Below are positions 52,417 to 60,697 of a DNA stretch of 64,000 nt, one piece after another. The DNA is from Candidatus Onthoplasma faecipullorum. GTDB taxonomy: Bacteria > Bacillota > Clostridia > Christensenellales > UBA1242. Numbering within the stretch: the stretch's first letter is position 1; each line of letters begins with the position of its first letter. The translations under genes were made by a program, and so were the position numbers. The stretch covers positions 1 through 64,000 of the forward strand of contig DWVI01000011.1 of assembly GCA_019120295.1 (NCBI GenBank). The letters are read 5' to 3'. The notes beneath the pieces are model-generated. The model saw only the letters and a list, made by a program, of their open reading frames with translations, ran no database searches and was not told the DNA's origin.

Positions 52417-52761
52417 TTATTTATTGCCACCTTCTCCTTCTTGAAGGAGTTTTTCGTAGGCGTCTATTACTTTATTTATAACTGATTGGTTTGTTTCTTG
52501 CCAATAGGTTGATTTTTCAGTGTCTATTCCAAGCACAAATAAAGTGTCCCCTTCTTCGTCTTCATTAACACCTTCGATTTTTGTTACTGGAAACAACATT
52601 GCATAGTAATAATCGCTATCGTCTAGCGAAATTAGTGCTATTTGCTCAAATTCAATAGGTTTATTTTCTTTGTCCATTAAAATAATATTGTCTACACAAT
52701 TTTCGTCCAAAATCTGCTCAATTGGATTTGGAACAGGTTTAAATTCATTTTCTTTTTTCAT
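52417..52761 (-). CDS. DUF1292 family protein (YrzB-like)
   Basis: A 114-residue acidic, soluble protein of the YrzB/DUF1292 group: NIILMDKENKPIEFEQIALI, YYYAMLFPV and EDEEGDTLFVLGID are the conserved parts. The function is unknown. Its ATG overlaps the ruvX stop by 4 nt, and the pair ruvX-yrzB is conserved in Bacillota. Confidence 0.85.
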   Translation of the reverse strand: MKKENEFKPVPNPIEQILDENCVDNIILMDKENKPIEFEQIALISLDDSDYYYAMLFPVTKIEGVNEDEEGDTLFVLGIDTEKSTYWQETNQSVINKVIDAYEKLLQEGEGGNK

Positions 52762-53171
52762 TTTCTCTCCTTATCTAAATATTCCTGCAATATGATTGAC
52801 GCACTAACACTATCTAATTTTTCTTTGCGTTTTTTCCAATCTTTTTCAGTTTGCTTTAACATCTCTTCTGCCATGAGTGAAGACAACCTTTCGTCAACAA
52901 ACGTAATTTTAATTGGTTTTATTTCAATAATTTTAGCCATAAATTCACGTGTTAAACGCGCTATCTCCTGCTCCTGACCTTGCATATTAAGTGGCAGACC
53001 ACACACAATCTCATCCACTTTTTCTTTATCAATGAGATTTATGAAGTATTCTATATCTGCTTGCTCTTCCGTTCTATGATAAGTTGTATATGGACTTGCT
53101 AAAAACTTTGTTGCGTCCGATAGTGCTATACCAATGCGTTTTAAACCAAAATCAATCCCCATTGCTTTCAT
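52758..53171 (-). CDS. ruvX: RuvX/YqgF-family RNase H-fold nuclease
   Basis: YqgF is a putative pre-16S rRNA nuclease or Holliday junction resolvase. The metal-binding residues are in MGIDFGLKRIGIA, the second motif is IVCGLPLNMQGQ, and FVDERLSS and DSVSASIILQ complete the active site. It has 137 residues, as usual. It is the first gene of the ruvX-yrzB pair, after a terminator. Confidence 0.93.
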   Translation of the reverse strand: MKAMGIDFGLKRIGIALSDATKFLASPYTTYHRTEEQADIEYFINLIDKEKVDEIVCGLPLNMQGQEQEIARLTREFMAKIIEIKPIKITFVDERLSSLMAEEMLKQTEKDWKKRKEKLDSVSASIILQEYLDKERK

Positions 53172-53190
53172 AATGAAATTTTAACAAATA

Positions 53191-53244
53191 AATAAAAAAA
53201 AGTAAATTAATTTTTGCTCTAAATAACTGAAATTAATTTACTTT
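53191..53244 (-). terminator. Terminator of the sigma-like gene
   Basis: A perfect 15-bp stem, AAAGTAAATTAATTT (53199-53213) with AAATTAATTTACTTT (53230-53244), around a 16-nt loop, followed on the minus strand by a run of T. Confidence 0.8.
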
Positions 53245-53324
53245 AAAATTGTTAATCATAAATATTATTTTATATTTTTACTATTTTAAGCAGTTAATTA
53301 AATTTACTTGTAAGATAAATAGGT

Positions 53325-53957
53325 TTAATCATATAAATCAATTAATTTTCTCGCCTGTGTAGGCATACGCAACTTTCTTAATGCACGAGTGTAAATTTGA
53401 AACACTGTTTTCCTTCCTACACCCATAAGTTTACCTACTTGATTTAATGTTTTCTTCTCTTTTCCGTTTAAACCTAAATACTCAGTTAGCACAAACCTTT
53501 CGCGTTCGCTAAGTGTTTGAAGAGTGTCATTTATTCTTTCGTTTTGAAGATTATTAACAATTTCATCTTCTAAATTTGTAATTATTGCATCAGAAACAAT
53601 GCGATTTACAAGTTTTGTTTCCTTCTCGACAATACGGGTTAAGTCACGCCTAACCGCTATTTTTAGTTGAGATGTGAACGAATAATAGTTCTTTTCTCCT
53701 TTCTTTGCTAGTGATTTTGTGTATTTAAGTATTGATTCATATATGTATGACGCAAGTTCGCTTGGGTTGTCAATTATATCTTTACTAAAACTTTTAACAA
53801 TGTACCTATAAATATATGGGAAAACAAGGTCTGTCATATGTTTAATTGCAAGCATGTCCCCTGCGCGCACTTTTAAGTATAATCTATCAAAAGACTCGTG
53901 AGTGAATTCACCATTTGAAAACTCTTTATTTATCATTTTATCAATATAACTTTGCAT
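53325..53957 (-). CDS. Small sigma-70-like factor
   Basis: A 210-residue protein with the layout of a short sigma factor. The N-terminal half (about 20-125) resembles region 2 (FPYIYRYIVKSF, then a helical run up to LKIAVRRDLTRIVEKE). The C-terminal half (about 145-200) is a region 4 helix-turn-helix: DTLQTLSERERFVLTEYLGL then LNQVGKLMGVGRKTVFQIY. It is not SigA, SigH or one of the sporulation factors I can recognise, and no anti-sigma gene is adjacent. It has a TTGACA-16-TACAAT promoter and a GGAGA site. A phage-type or developmental regulator is possible. Confidence 0.72.
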   Translation of the reverse strand: MQSYIDKMINKEFSNGEFTHESFDRLYLKVRAGDMLAIKHMTDLVFPYIYRYIVKSFSKDIIDNPSELASYIYESILKYTKSLAKKGEKNYYSFTSQLKIAVRRDLTRIVEKETKLVNRIVSDAIITNLEDEIVNNLQNERINDTLQTLSERERFVLTEYLGLNGKEKKTLNQVGKLMGVGRKTVFQIYTRALRKLRMPTQARKLIDLYD

Positions 53958-53972
53958 ACTATCTCCAAAAGT

Positions 53973-54000
53973 ATTGTACCATAAATAGAAAATCTGTCAA
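53973..54000 (-). promoter_or_regulatory. Promoter of the sigma-like gene
   Basis: On the minus strand TTGACA (53995-54000), 16-nt spacer, TACAAT (53973-53978). Confidence 0.65.
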
Positions 54001-54109
54001 TACCAATATAAAAATAAATTACTAAAATTTCGCGTTTAATTATCTTATACTTTTTTTGTTGTTTCTTTACAAATTTGCGTGATTGATAAACTAATTTAAA
54101 TTCACATAT

Positions 54110-54135
54110 AAAAAACCACCAAATACGGTGGCTTT
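54110..54135 (-). terminator. Terminator of the small membrane protein gene
   Basis: CCACC (54116-54120) pairs with GGTGG (54127-54131) around a 6-nt loop, followed on the minus strand by TTTTTT. Confidence 0.7.
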
Positions 54136-54142
54136 ATCTTAA

Positions 54143-54325
54143 TTATTTATTTTTTTGTTTTTGTTGTTTTGATTGTTGTTCATTGATTTCAGTTTTAATA
54201 TCTTCAATTATTTCTTTACCCTTTTCAACACCTTTTTCAATGGTATTTTCCATAGGTTTATTAACCTTGCATACAACTGCACCAACAACAAAACCAATCC
54301 CCATACCAATTAATAACTCTTTCAT
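54143..54325 (-). CDS. Small YtxH-like membrane protein
   Basis: A 60-residue protein: one glycine-rich membrane helix (MGIGFVVGAVVCKV, about 7-20) followed by a charged helical tail ending in Gln/Lys repeats. The glycine-rich helix and amphipathic tail resemble YtxH-type proteins; the function is unknown. The ATG at 54325 has GGGAGG upstream. The open frame before it is noncoding. It lies alone between two terminators. Confidence 0.7.
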   Translation of the reverse strand: MKELLIGMGIGFVVGAVVCKVNKPMENTIEKGVEKGKEIIEDIKTEINEQQSKQQKQKNK

Positions 54326-54379
54326 ATTTCCTCCCACAAATAGTATTTGCAGAATATGGCGAAATATGTAAAATTTTAA

Positions 54380-54410
54380 AAACAAAAAACTATAATCAAA
54401 CGATTATAGT
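54380..54410 (-). terminator. Terminator of the nifS-iscU-like operon
   Basis: ACTATAATC (54389-54397), loop of 4 nt, GATTATAGT (54402-54410), then a T-run on the minus strand. Confidence 0.85.
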
Positions 54411-54471
54411 TCAGTTTTACCTTAAGATTTAAAATAAACAAATTTTATTGTTAATTTAAGTTAGAACTTAG

Positions 54472-54849
54472 TTATTGCTTATTCTTATTGGCTTTTTCAA
54501 ACTTTTCAATGTAGTCTTGTACAGCCATTTTCATACAATCAATACAGAAAGTGATGTCTAGGTCTGAATTATCGCCCAAGTTTTCTTTAATATTTTCTTG
54601 GTCTAGAAAAAGCATTGAAATCATTTTACCTGTAACCATATTTGCCATAGTTGAGCAAATAGCAATAATATATGGGTTTGCTTGCGCACGGAACTTACAG
54701 TCAACAATAATTCCACTATCAACACGAAGTGAAAACTCAACGTGTGCAGTTTTATCTGCATTGTAGTTATCTGCAATACCGTCTGGTTTTGAAATTCTTC
54801 CCGCATTTTTAGGGTTTTTAAATATTTCTAAAACAACGTTACTATACAT
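54472..54849 (-). CDS. IscU/NifU-like scaffold protein with lost cysteines
   Basis: The 125-residue protein aligns with IscU/NifU-N scaffolds along its length: MYSNVVLEIFKNPKNAG, the VDCKF strand, MANMVTGK and a final CIDCMKMAVQDYIEKF. Of the three cysteines that hold the nascent Fe-S cluster, only the last (FCIDC region) is clear. The first (usual CGD) falls in NADK, and the second (usual FGCGAAIA) reads QANPYIIA. It overlaps the NifS-type desulfurase by 8 nt, so the two work together, but cluster binding must differ or another function has evolved. Confidence 0.8.
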   Translation of the reverse strand: MYSNVVLEIFKNPKNAGRISKPDGIADNYNADKTAHVEFSLRVDSGIIVDCKFRAQANPYIIAICSTMANMVTGKMISMLFLDQENIKENLGDNSDLDITFCIDCMKMAVQDYIEKFEKANKNKQ

Positions 54850-56035
54850 TTTTGTCCCCCTTTCTCTTACGTATCTTCATGCTGTATGTTGAAGAGTATG
54901 CACGCAATTCTTCAACTGCTTGTTTAATTATTGCAACAGCCTTATCAATCTCTTCGAAAGTGTTAGATGTTGAGAAACTGAAACGCAAGGTTGAACGTGC
55001 ATTGTCCGCCTGAATACCAAGCGCTGAAATGACGTGTGAAACGGTTAAACTGTTTGATGTACATGCGCTTCCCATAGAAACAGCAATGCCGTTCATATCT
55101 AGTTTTGTCATTAAACTTTCACCATCAACACCAACAAATGTAACAGATATAATGTGTGGAAGTTTTTGTTTAATGTTTGCATTTATGATAACATTTTCAA
55201 CAGATTCTGTTAATTTTGCTTCAAAATACTCACTTAAACTCTTTAATTTGTGATTATAAATACGCATATTTGCATGCGCTATTGCACTTGCACGCGCAAA
55301 ACCTACAATGCCTGGTGTGTTAGTTGTGCCACCACGTTTTCCGCGCTCTTGATTGCCACCAAATATAATAGGGTCGATTTTAATTCCATTTTTAAAATAT
55401 AAGCAACCAACGCCTTTTGGTCCGTGAAGTTTATGTGCAGACATTGTCATAGCATCAATTTCCATATCTTCCACGTCTATTTCCATATGACCGTAAAGTT
55501 GAACAGCATCAGTCATGAAAATGATGTTTTTCTCATGTGCAGTGCGCGCTATTGCCTTAATGTTTTGAATTGTTCCAATTTCGTTGTTTGCACTCATTAT
55601 TGCTATCATTAAGGTTTCTGGTCTAATTTCGTTTAATAATTTATCAAAACGAATAAAACCATTTTTATCAACATCTAAGTAAGTTACATCAAAGCCATTT
55701 TTTTCTAAATAAGCGCATGCATTCAAAACTGAAACATGCTCAATCTTACTTGTGATAATATGATTGCCCTTGTCACGATTAGCCATAGCAATACCAATTA
55801 TTGCCCAAGTGTTTGCTTCACTACCGCTACTTGTAAAATAAATTTCGTTAGATTTAGCGTTGATTGTTTCTGCAATAGTGTCACGTGCAGTGTCAACTAA
55901 ATTTTGCGCATCTCTTCCAAACGAATGAACAGACTCAGAGTTGCCAAAATTATCAGTCATAACTGGTAACATGGCGTTTAATACTTCTGCATTTAAGTTT
56001 GTTGTTGACGCATTGTCAAAATAAATTCTCTCCAT
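54842..56035 (-). CDS. Cysteine desulfurase (NifS/IscS type)
   Basis: A 397-residue PLP enzyme that supplies sulfur for Fe-S clusters. The Schiff-base lysine is in TMSAHKLHGPKG, and the active cysteine is in SMGSACTSNS. I start at the ATG at 56035 (MERIYFDNASTT), which has GGAGA 7 nt upstream; an in-frame TTG at 56047 overlaps that site. It has a TTGACA-17-TAAAGT promoter and is coupled to the IscU-like gene, forming the Fe-S assembly operon of this region. Confidence 0.93.
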   Translation of the reverse strand: MERIYFDNASTTNLNAEVLNAMLPVMTDNFGNSESVHSFGRDAQNLVDTARDTIAETINAKSNEIYFTSSGSEANTWAIIGIAMANRDKGNHIITSKIEHVSVLNACAYLEKNGFDVTYLDVDKNGFIRFDKLLNEIRPETLMIAIMSANNEIGTIQNIKAIARTAHEKNIIFMTDAVQLYGHMEIDVEDMEIDAMTMSAHKLHGPKGVGCLYFKNGIKIDPIIFGGNQERGKRGGTTNTPGIVGFARASAIAHANMRIYNHKLKSLSEYFEAKLTESVENVIINANIKQKLPHIISVTFVGVDGESLMTKLDMNGIAVSMGSACTSNSLTVSHVISALGIQADNARSTLRFSFSTSNTFEEIDKAVAIIKQAVEELRAYSSTYSMKIRKRKGDKNV

Positions 56036-56062
56036 ATTTCTCTCCAAATTTTGTTTGCTATA

Positions 56063-56091
56063 ACTTTATCATAATATTGTAAGATTGTCAA
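56063..56091 (-). promoter_or_regulatory. Promoter of the nifS-iscU-like operon
   Basis: On the minus strand TTGACA (56086-56091), 17-nt spacer, TAAAGT (56063-56068). Confidence 0.65.
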
Positions 56092-56106
56092 TATCAAAAA
56101 TAAAAA

Positions 56107-56130
56107 ATACAGTCATAAATTTGACTATAT
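56107..56130 (-). terminator. Probable trxA terminator
   Basis: ACAGTCA (56109-56115) pairs with TGACTAT (56122-56128) with one G-T-type mismatch, around a 6-nt loop; a T-run follows on the minus strand. The stem is short. Confidence 0.5.
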
Positions 56131-56211
56131 CTTTAGTTATAATTCTATTTTTTGTAACCAAAACAAAGAACCTTGCAAATTTCTAACGCAAATCAAAACG
56201 AAAAAACTAAT

Positions 56212-56538
56212 TTAGTCTTCAATTTTTGTGTTTTTGCATCTTAAAACAAATTCTTCCATATTTTCGTATGGGTTAAGCCCAACTATACTATCAATTTTCT
56301 TTCCAGACCTAAAAGCAACAACTGTTGGAACACTGAAAACGCGGTAACGTTTTGCGATTGCTTCGCTTTCGTCAATATCAAGGTTAAAAAATCTTATATC
56401 CTTATGATTTTCTGCTAGGCGCTCCATTATTGGTTTTAACATTCTGCAAGGCATGCACCAAGTTGCAGAAAAATCAATAACTGTAAGTTCGTTTGAGTTA
56501 ATTGTGTCGTCAAAATTCTTTTCTGTTACGTTTTCCAT
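56212..56538 (-). CDS. trxA: Thioredoxin
   Basis: A 108-residue thioredoxin-fold protein with active site WCMPC in FSATWCMPCRMLKP (usual WCGPC, with Met for Gly) and the cis-Pro loop VFSVPTVVAF. It reduces protein disulfides in the cytosol; the altered dipeptide may shift its redox potential. A GGAG site lies upstream. It stands between tcdA and nifS. Confidence 0.92.
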   Translation of the reverse strand: MENVTEKNFDDTINSNELTVIDFSATWCMPCRMLKPIMERLAENHKDIRFFNLDIDESEAIAKRYRVFSVPTVVAFRSGKKIDSIVGLNPYENMEEFVLRCKNTKIED

Positions 56539-56688
56539 ATTTTTATCTCCTTTTCATTAAAATTTTTGCTAATAAAATTAGGCTTAAAACTAAAATTTTT
56601 AATTAGTTAAAGTAATAGTGTTAGATTAAATATAGTAACCACAATCTGCAAAAGCATTGTTATTTGCTGCTTGTTAGCGCAGTACTTT

Positions 56689-57387
56689 TTAGTTGTTTTT
56701 CAAAATCTTATTTATAATTCTAGCGCACATAACAGTTGCCATGTTCACTGGATAGTATACCACACTTGCAACAATTTTACAATCAAATTTTGTCGCTTTT
56801 TGTTTAGTATAACATACTTCCAAATGTTTTATTCTATTTTCTGTGCAATATTTTCTGAGTATTTTTGCAATAGGGTCGTAACTTGTTTTGTGAATGTCCG
56901 CTATTTCAAAATGCGGAATTTCTGCATACCTATTTCCTGCACCACACGCGCATAATATGTATTTGTCTAGTTCGTTTGCTTTTGAGATTAACGCTTTTTT
57001 TGCGTTTAAATCGTCTATACAATCAACGATTATATCATAACCAGATAGATTAAATTCGTCTATATTGTCGCTGGTAAGTTTTGCCATGTACTTTTTAAGT
57101 TTAATATTAGAATTGATATCTTTTAATTTCTTTTCCATTTCGTCAACCTTTACTTTGCCAACATTACTTTGAAAAGCCACAAGTTGACGATTTATATTTG
57201 TTACGTCCACCCTGTCAAAATCAACAATAGTAAGATTTATGGTGCCTGAACGCACTAAAAACTCAACGAGTGCTGAACCTACTCCGCCAACGCCAAAAAC
57301 TATGATGCGAGCGGAATTTATCTTTTCAATTCCAGTTTCTCCCACCATAATTTTAAATCTATCTAAAAAAACATTTGCGCTATTCAT
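56689..57387 (-). CDS. tcdA: tRNA threonylcarbamoyladenosine dehydratase
   Basis: TcdA (YgdL/CsdL) is an E1-like ATPase that cyclises t6A37 to ct6A37. The 232-residue protein has the Rossmann motif IVFGVGGVGSALVEFLVRSG, DFDRVDVTNINRQ and VDCIDDLNAKKALI. CsdL normally works with a cysteine desulfurase, and nifS is two genes away. The -10 TAAAAT lies 6 nt before the ATG, so its mRNA may be leaderless. Confidence 0.9.
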   Translation of the reverse strand: MNSANVFLDRFKIMVGETGIEKINSARIIVFGVGGVGSALVEFLVRSGTINLTIVDFDRVDVTNINRQLVAFQSNVGKVKVDEMEKKLKDINSNIKLKKYMAKLTSDNIDEFNLSGYDIIVDCIDDLNAKKALISKANELDKYILCACGAGNRYAEIPHFEIADIHKTSYDPIAKILRKYCTENRIKHLEVCYTKQKATKFDCKIVASVVYYPVNMATVMCARIINKILKNN

Positions 57388-57393
57388 TCTAAT

Positions 57394-57399
57394 ATTTTA
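57394..57399 (-). promoter_or_regulatory. -10 element of tcdA, predicted leaderless
   Basis: TAAAAT on the minus strand, 6 nt before the ATG. The -35 is weak. Confidence 0.4.
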
Positions 57400-57436
57400 C
57401 AAATCTAACTAAATACAAATTTAACAAATACAAAAA

Positions 57437-58744
57437 TTATAAAACATACTTTTTGAAATCATGAGTGTGTATCATATCTTTCATTGTGTTTTCAACGAAT
57501 GCTTTATCAATTTTTACTTTTGTCATAGGGTTTTCTTCACTTGCATTGAATGAAATATCTTCAATTAAAAGTTCCATAATTGTTTGTAATCTTCTTGCAC
57601 CAATATTTTCGTTTGTTTCGTTTTCGTCTTCTGCAAGGCGCGCGATCGCATCTATTGCATCATCTGTAAATTCAAGGTCAATATTATCAACTTTTAATAG
57701 TTCTTGATATTGTGTTGTGATTGCATTTTGCGGTATGGTTAAAATCTTTTTAAAGTCTTCCCTATTTAAACTATCAAGTTCAACTTGAATTGGGAAACGA
57801 CCTTGAAGTTCTGGAATTAAATCACTAACACTTGCAATATGGAATGCACCTGCTGCTATAAATAGGATATAATCAGTGTGAACTACCCCATATTTAGTGT
57901 TAACAACACTACCTTCCACAATCGGCAAAATATCACGTTGCACACCTTCACGTGAAACGTCTTGACCATTATTTTTCTTTGCTGCGATTTTATCTATTTC
58001 ATCAATAAAGATTATACCTTCTTGTTCTGCGCGGTAAATTGCTTCTTTATTTAATTGGTCTGGGTCAATAAGTCGGTCACACTCTTCTTCAAGCAATATT
58101 TCTCGAGCACGAGCAACACTCATTCTCTTTATTTTTCTAGGCGCTTTAATCATTCCACCCATAATTTGACCAATATTGATTTCTGCGCCAATTCCGTCCA
58201 TTAAATTTAATGATTTTGGTTGTTCTTTAACGTCTATATCAATAGGTTCGTTATCGAATTTACCGGCTTGATAATCTTTATAAAAATCTTCTCTGAACTT
58301 TTCAGTGTCCATATCTTCTGGCTTATTTGCCTTTTTTAATGGATATAAAATATCAGTGATTTTCTTATCAACTACTGCTAGTGCTTTTTCCTTAATTTTG
58401 TTTGCTTGCTCTTCTTTAACTATTCTAACAGACGCTTCAACAAGGTCTCTAATCATACTTTCAACGTCTCTACCAACATAACCAACTTCGGTGTATTTAG
58501 TGGCTTCAACTTTAACAAATGGTGCGTTAACAAGTTTAGCAAGGCGCCTTGCTATCTCAGTTTTACCAACACCTGTTGGACCTTTCAATATGATATTTTT
58601 AGGTGTGATTTCAGCGCGCAAATCTTTTGGTAATTTGCTTCTTCTATAACGATTTCTTAGCGCTATAGCAACTGCTCTTTTTGCCTTGGCTTGACCAATA
58701 ATATACATATCAAGGTTTTTTACTATTTCTTTACAAGTCATCAT
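57437..58744 (-). CDS. hslU: HslU, ATPase subunit of the HslUV (ClpYQ) protease
   Basis: HslU unfolds substrates for HslV. Walker A is GPTGVGKTEIARRL (near 57), the intermediate I-domain spans about 110-230, Walker B is IIFIDEIDK (near 248), and sensor 2 is in ENIGARRLQTIME. The ATG at 58744 has GAGGAGG 9 nt upstream; the second ATG (58741) directly follows. It starts 4 nt after hslV. 435 residues. The C-terminal tail that activates HslV (THDFKKYVL) is intact. codY, usual downstream gene in B. subtilis, is missing. Confidence 0.96.
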   Translation of the reverse strand: MMTCKEIVKNLDMYIIGQAKAKRAVAIALRNRYRRSKLPKDLRAEITPKNIILKGPTGVGKTEIARRLAKLVNAPFVKVEATKYTEVGYVGRDVESMIRDLVEASVRIVKEEQANKIKEKALAVVDKKITDILYPLKKANKPEDMDTEKFREDFYKDYQAGKFDNEPIDIDVKEQPKSLNLMDGIGAEINIGQIMGGMIKAPRKIKRMSVARAREILLEEECDRLIDPDQLNKEAIYRAEQEGIIFIDEIDKIAAKKNNGQDVSREGVQRDILPIVEGSVVNTKYGVVHTDYILFIAAGAFHIASVSDLIPELQGRFPIQVELDSLNREDFKKILTIPQNAITTQYQELLKVDNIDLEFTDDAIDAIARLAEDENETNENIGARRLQTIMELLIEDISFNASEENPMTKVKIDKAFVENTMKDMIHTHDFKKYVL

Positions 58745-58748
58745 AAAA

Positions 58749-59282
58749 CTAAACCTCCTCAATAACAAAGTTTTTGTTTGTAAACACGCAAATATCACTA
58801 GCAATATTCATTGCTTTAACTGCTATTTCACGCGCAGATAAATCTGTGTTTTGAATTAAGGCTTTTGCAGCAGCAAGTGCATAATTTCCGCCACTACCGA
58901 TTGCACAAACTCCGTCGTCTGGTTCAATCACATCGCCAACGCCTGACAATATAAATAGATTGTCCTTATCTGCAATAATCATTAATGCTTCTGCGTTTGA
59001 ATGACCTCCTGCACGAATATTCTTTGCATACTCCACTGCACTTCGCATTAAACTTCCGCTATATTTGTTTAATAGTTTTTCAAATTCTTCGCACATTGCA
59101 AAAGCATCAGCCGTGCCACCTGCAAAACCTACTATCACTTTATCGTCATAAAGCCTACGCACTTTTCTAGCATGACCTTTAAATATAACTTCTTTACCCA
59201 TTGTAACTTGACCGTCGCCTGCAATTACTGTTTTACCATCGCGTTTAACAGCCACAATTGTTGTTCCTCTAAATTGTTCCAT
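58749..59282 (-). CDS. hslV: HslV, peptidase subunit of the HslUV (ClpYQ) protease
   Basis: HslV is the proteasome-like threonine peptidase. The start is the ATG at 59282 with AAGGAG upstream. The protein begins MEQFRGTTIVAVKRDGK; the catalytic Thr pair sits after about six residues, like the short N-terminal extension in B. subtilis ClpQ, so it may be processed or use a different nucleophile position. GDGQVTMG, ARKVRRLYDDKVIVGFAGG and IGSGGNYALAAA are canonical. 177 residues. xerC (codV), which precedes clpQ in B. subtilis, is absent. Confidence 0.95.
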   Translation of the reverse strand: MEQFRGTTIVAVKRDGKTVIAGDGQVTMGKEVIFKGHARKVRRLYDDKVIVGFAGGTADAFAMCEEFEKLLNKYSGSLMRSAVEYAKNIRAGGHSNAEALMIIADKDNLFILSGVGDVIEPDDGVCAIGSGGNYALAAAKALIQNTDLSAREIAVKAMNIASDICVFTNKNFVIEEV

Positions 59283-59395
59283 TTTGTCTCCTTTCAAATT
59301 TGTAAGTTGATTGTTTAATTTCGAATTATATATCAATTAGATATTAACTTATGTTATGAATTTTGTCCAAATAAGGCATAGATAAAATAAAATTT

Positions 59396-60697
59396 TTAAA
59401 GTTTATATTTATCTATTATAGTTTTAATCTCGCTAAGTGAGCGCTCGCAGTACATTTCACCCTTTTTCTTTTTATCTCGCTCTCTTATTTGATTTAGCAC
59501 GCCAAAATTGGCATTTATTGGTTGAAAATATTTGCTATCAGCATGTATTAAATAGTTATAAAGTCCACCAATGATTGTGTTTGCACTAAAAGATATTAGT
59601 TCGCTATTTGTTAGCATTTGGTGAACGTTTAACGCACAATATAAACCGCTTGCAATACTTTCAACATAACCTTCAACCCCACTAAGTTGACCGGCTATAA
59701 ATATGTTTGGATTGTTTTTAACTCGTGAATACACATCTAAACAATTAGGAAAATTTATAAAATTGTTTGTGTGCATCACGCCGTAACGCAAAAATTCGGC
59801 ATTTTCTAGCCCAGGTATTAGGCTGAAAACTCGTTTTTGCTCAGGAAAAGTTAGATTTGTTTGAAATCCAACCATATTGTACATTGTAGCACATTTATTT
59901 TCTTTTCTCAACTGAACGACGGCATAAGGTTTGAGATTTTTTTCATTTTTTATGCCAACCGGCTTTAATGGACCATACCTTATTGCATCTTCTCCGCGCT
60001 TTGCCATAATCTCAATCGGCATGCAACTTTCAAATATATTTTTCTTTTCAAAGTCGTGAAGTTGAACTGTTTTTGCATTAATTAACTCGTTATAAAAGTT
60101 AAGGTATTCGTCCTTATTCATAGCACAATTTAAGTAATCTGCGTCACCTTTATCATAGCGGGAAGCAAAAAACGCTTTATTATAGTCAATGCTATCTGCA
60201 GAAATTATCGGAGATGCAGCGTCGTAGAAATACAAAAAGTCCGCACCAATTATACTTTTTAGTGCGTTTAACATTTTTGGTGTTGTGAGTGGCCCTGTGG
60301 CTATAACTGTTATAGCGTCAGGGTCAATATTCTCAACATCTTCAACGTGCGTGATAATGTTTTTATTTTCTTTTATAAGTTTTGTTATAGCAAGCGAAAA
60401 CGCATCTCTATCAACAGCCAAAGCAGAACCAGCAGGCACTCGGAATGAATATGCTGTTTTTATTAAAATGCTCCCAAGTAGTGTAAGTTCTCTTTTAAGT
60501 ACCCCAGATGCTGTGGTAGGGTCGTCACTTTTAAGTGAGTTACTGCACACTATTTCTGCATAGTTGTCTGAGTGGTGCGCAGGAGTTTTACTCTTGCCTT
60601 TTATATCATATAAATTAACCACATAACCTTTATTTGCTAAATACAGTGCGCACTCACTTCCTGCAAGCCCTGCACCAATTATGTTAATCTTTAACAT
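59396..60697 (-). CDS. trmFO: Methylenetetrahydrofolate-tRNA-(uracil-5-)-methyltransferase
   Basis: TrmFO makes ribothymidine 54 in the tRNA T loop with folate and FAD. The FAD-binding N-terminus is INIIGAGLAGSECALYLANKG, with SDNYAEIVCSNSLKSDD and PGLENAEFLRYGVMHTN conserved. The length of 433 residues is normal. It overlaps topA by 14 nt, in the conserved topA-trmFO order. Confidence 0.95.
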   Translation of the reverse strand: MLKINIIGAGLAGSECALYLANKGYVVNLYDIKGKSKTPAHHSDNYAEIVCSNSLKSDDPTTASGVLKRELTLLGSILIKTAYSFRVPAGSALAVDRDAFSLAITKLIKENKNIITHVEDVENIDPDAITVIATGPLTTPKMLNALKSIIGADFLYFYDAASPIISADSIDYNKAFFASRYDKGDADYLNCAMNKDEYLNFYNELINAKTVQLHDFEKKNIFESCMPIEIMAKRGEDAIRYGPLKPVGIKNEKNLKPYAVVQLRKENKCATMYNMVGFQTNLTFPEQKRVFSLIPGLENAEFLRYGVMHTNNFINFPNCLDVYSRVKNNPNIFIAGQLSGVEGYVESIASGLYCALNVHQMLTNSELISFSANTIIGGLYNYLIHADSKYFQPINANFGVLNQIRERDKKKKGEMYCERSLSEIKTIIDKYKL

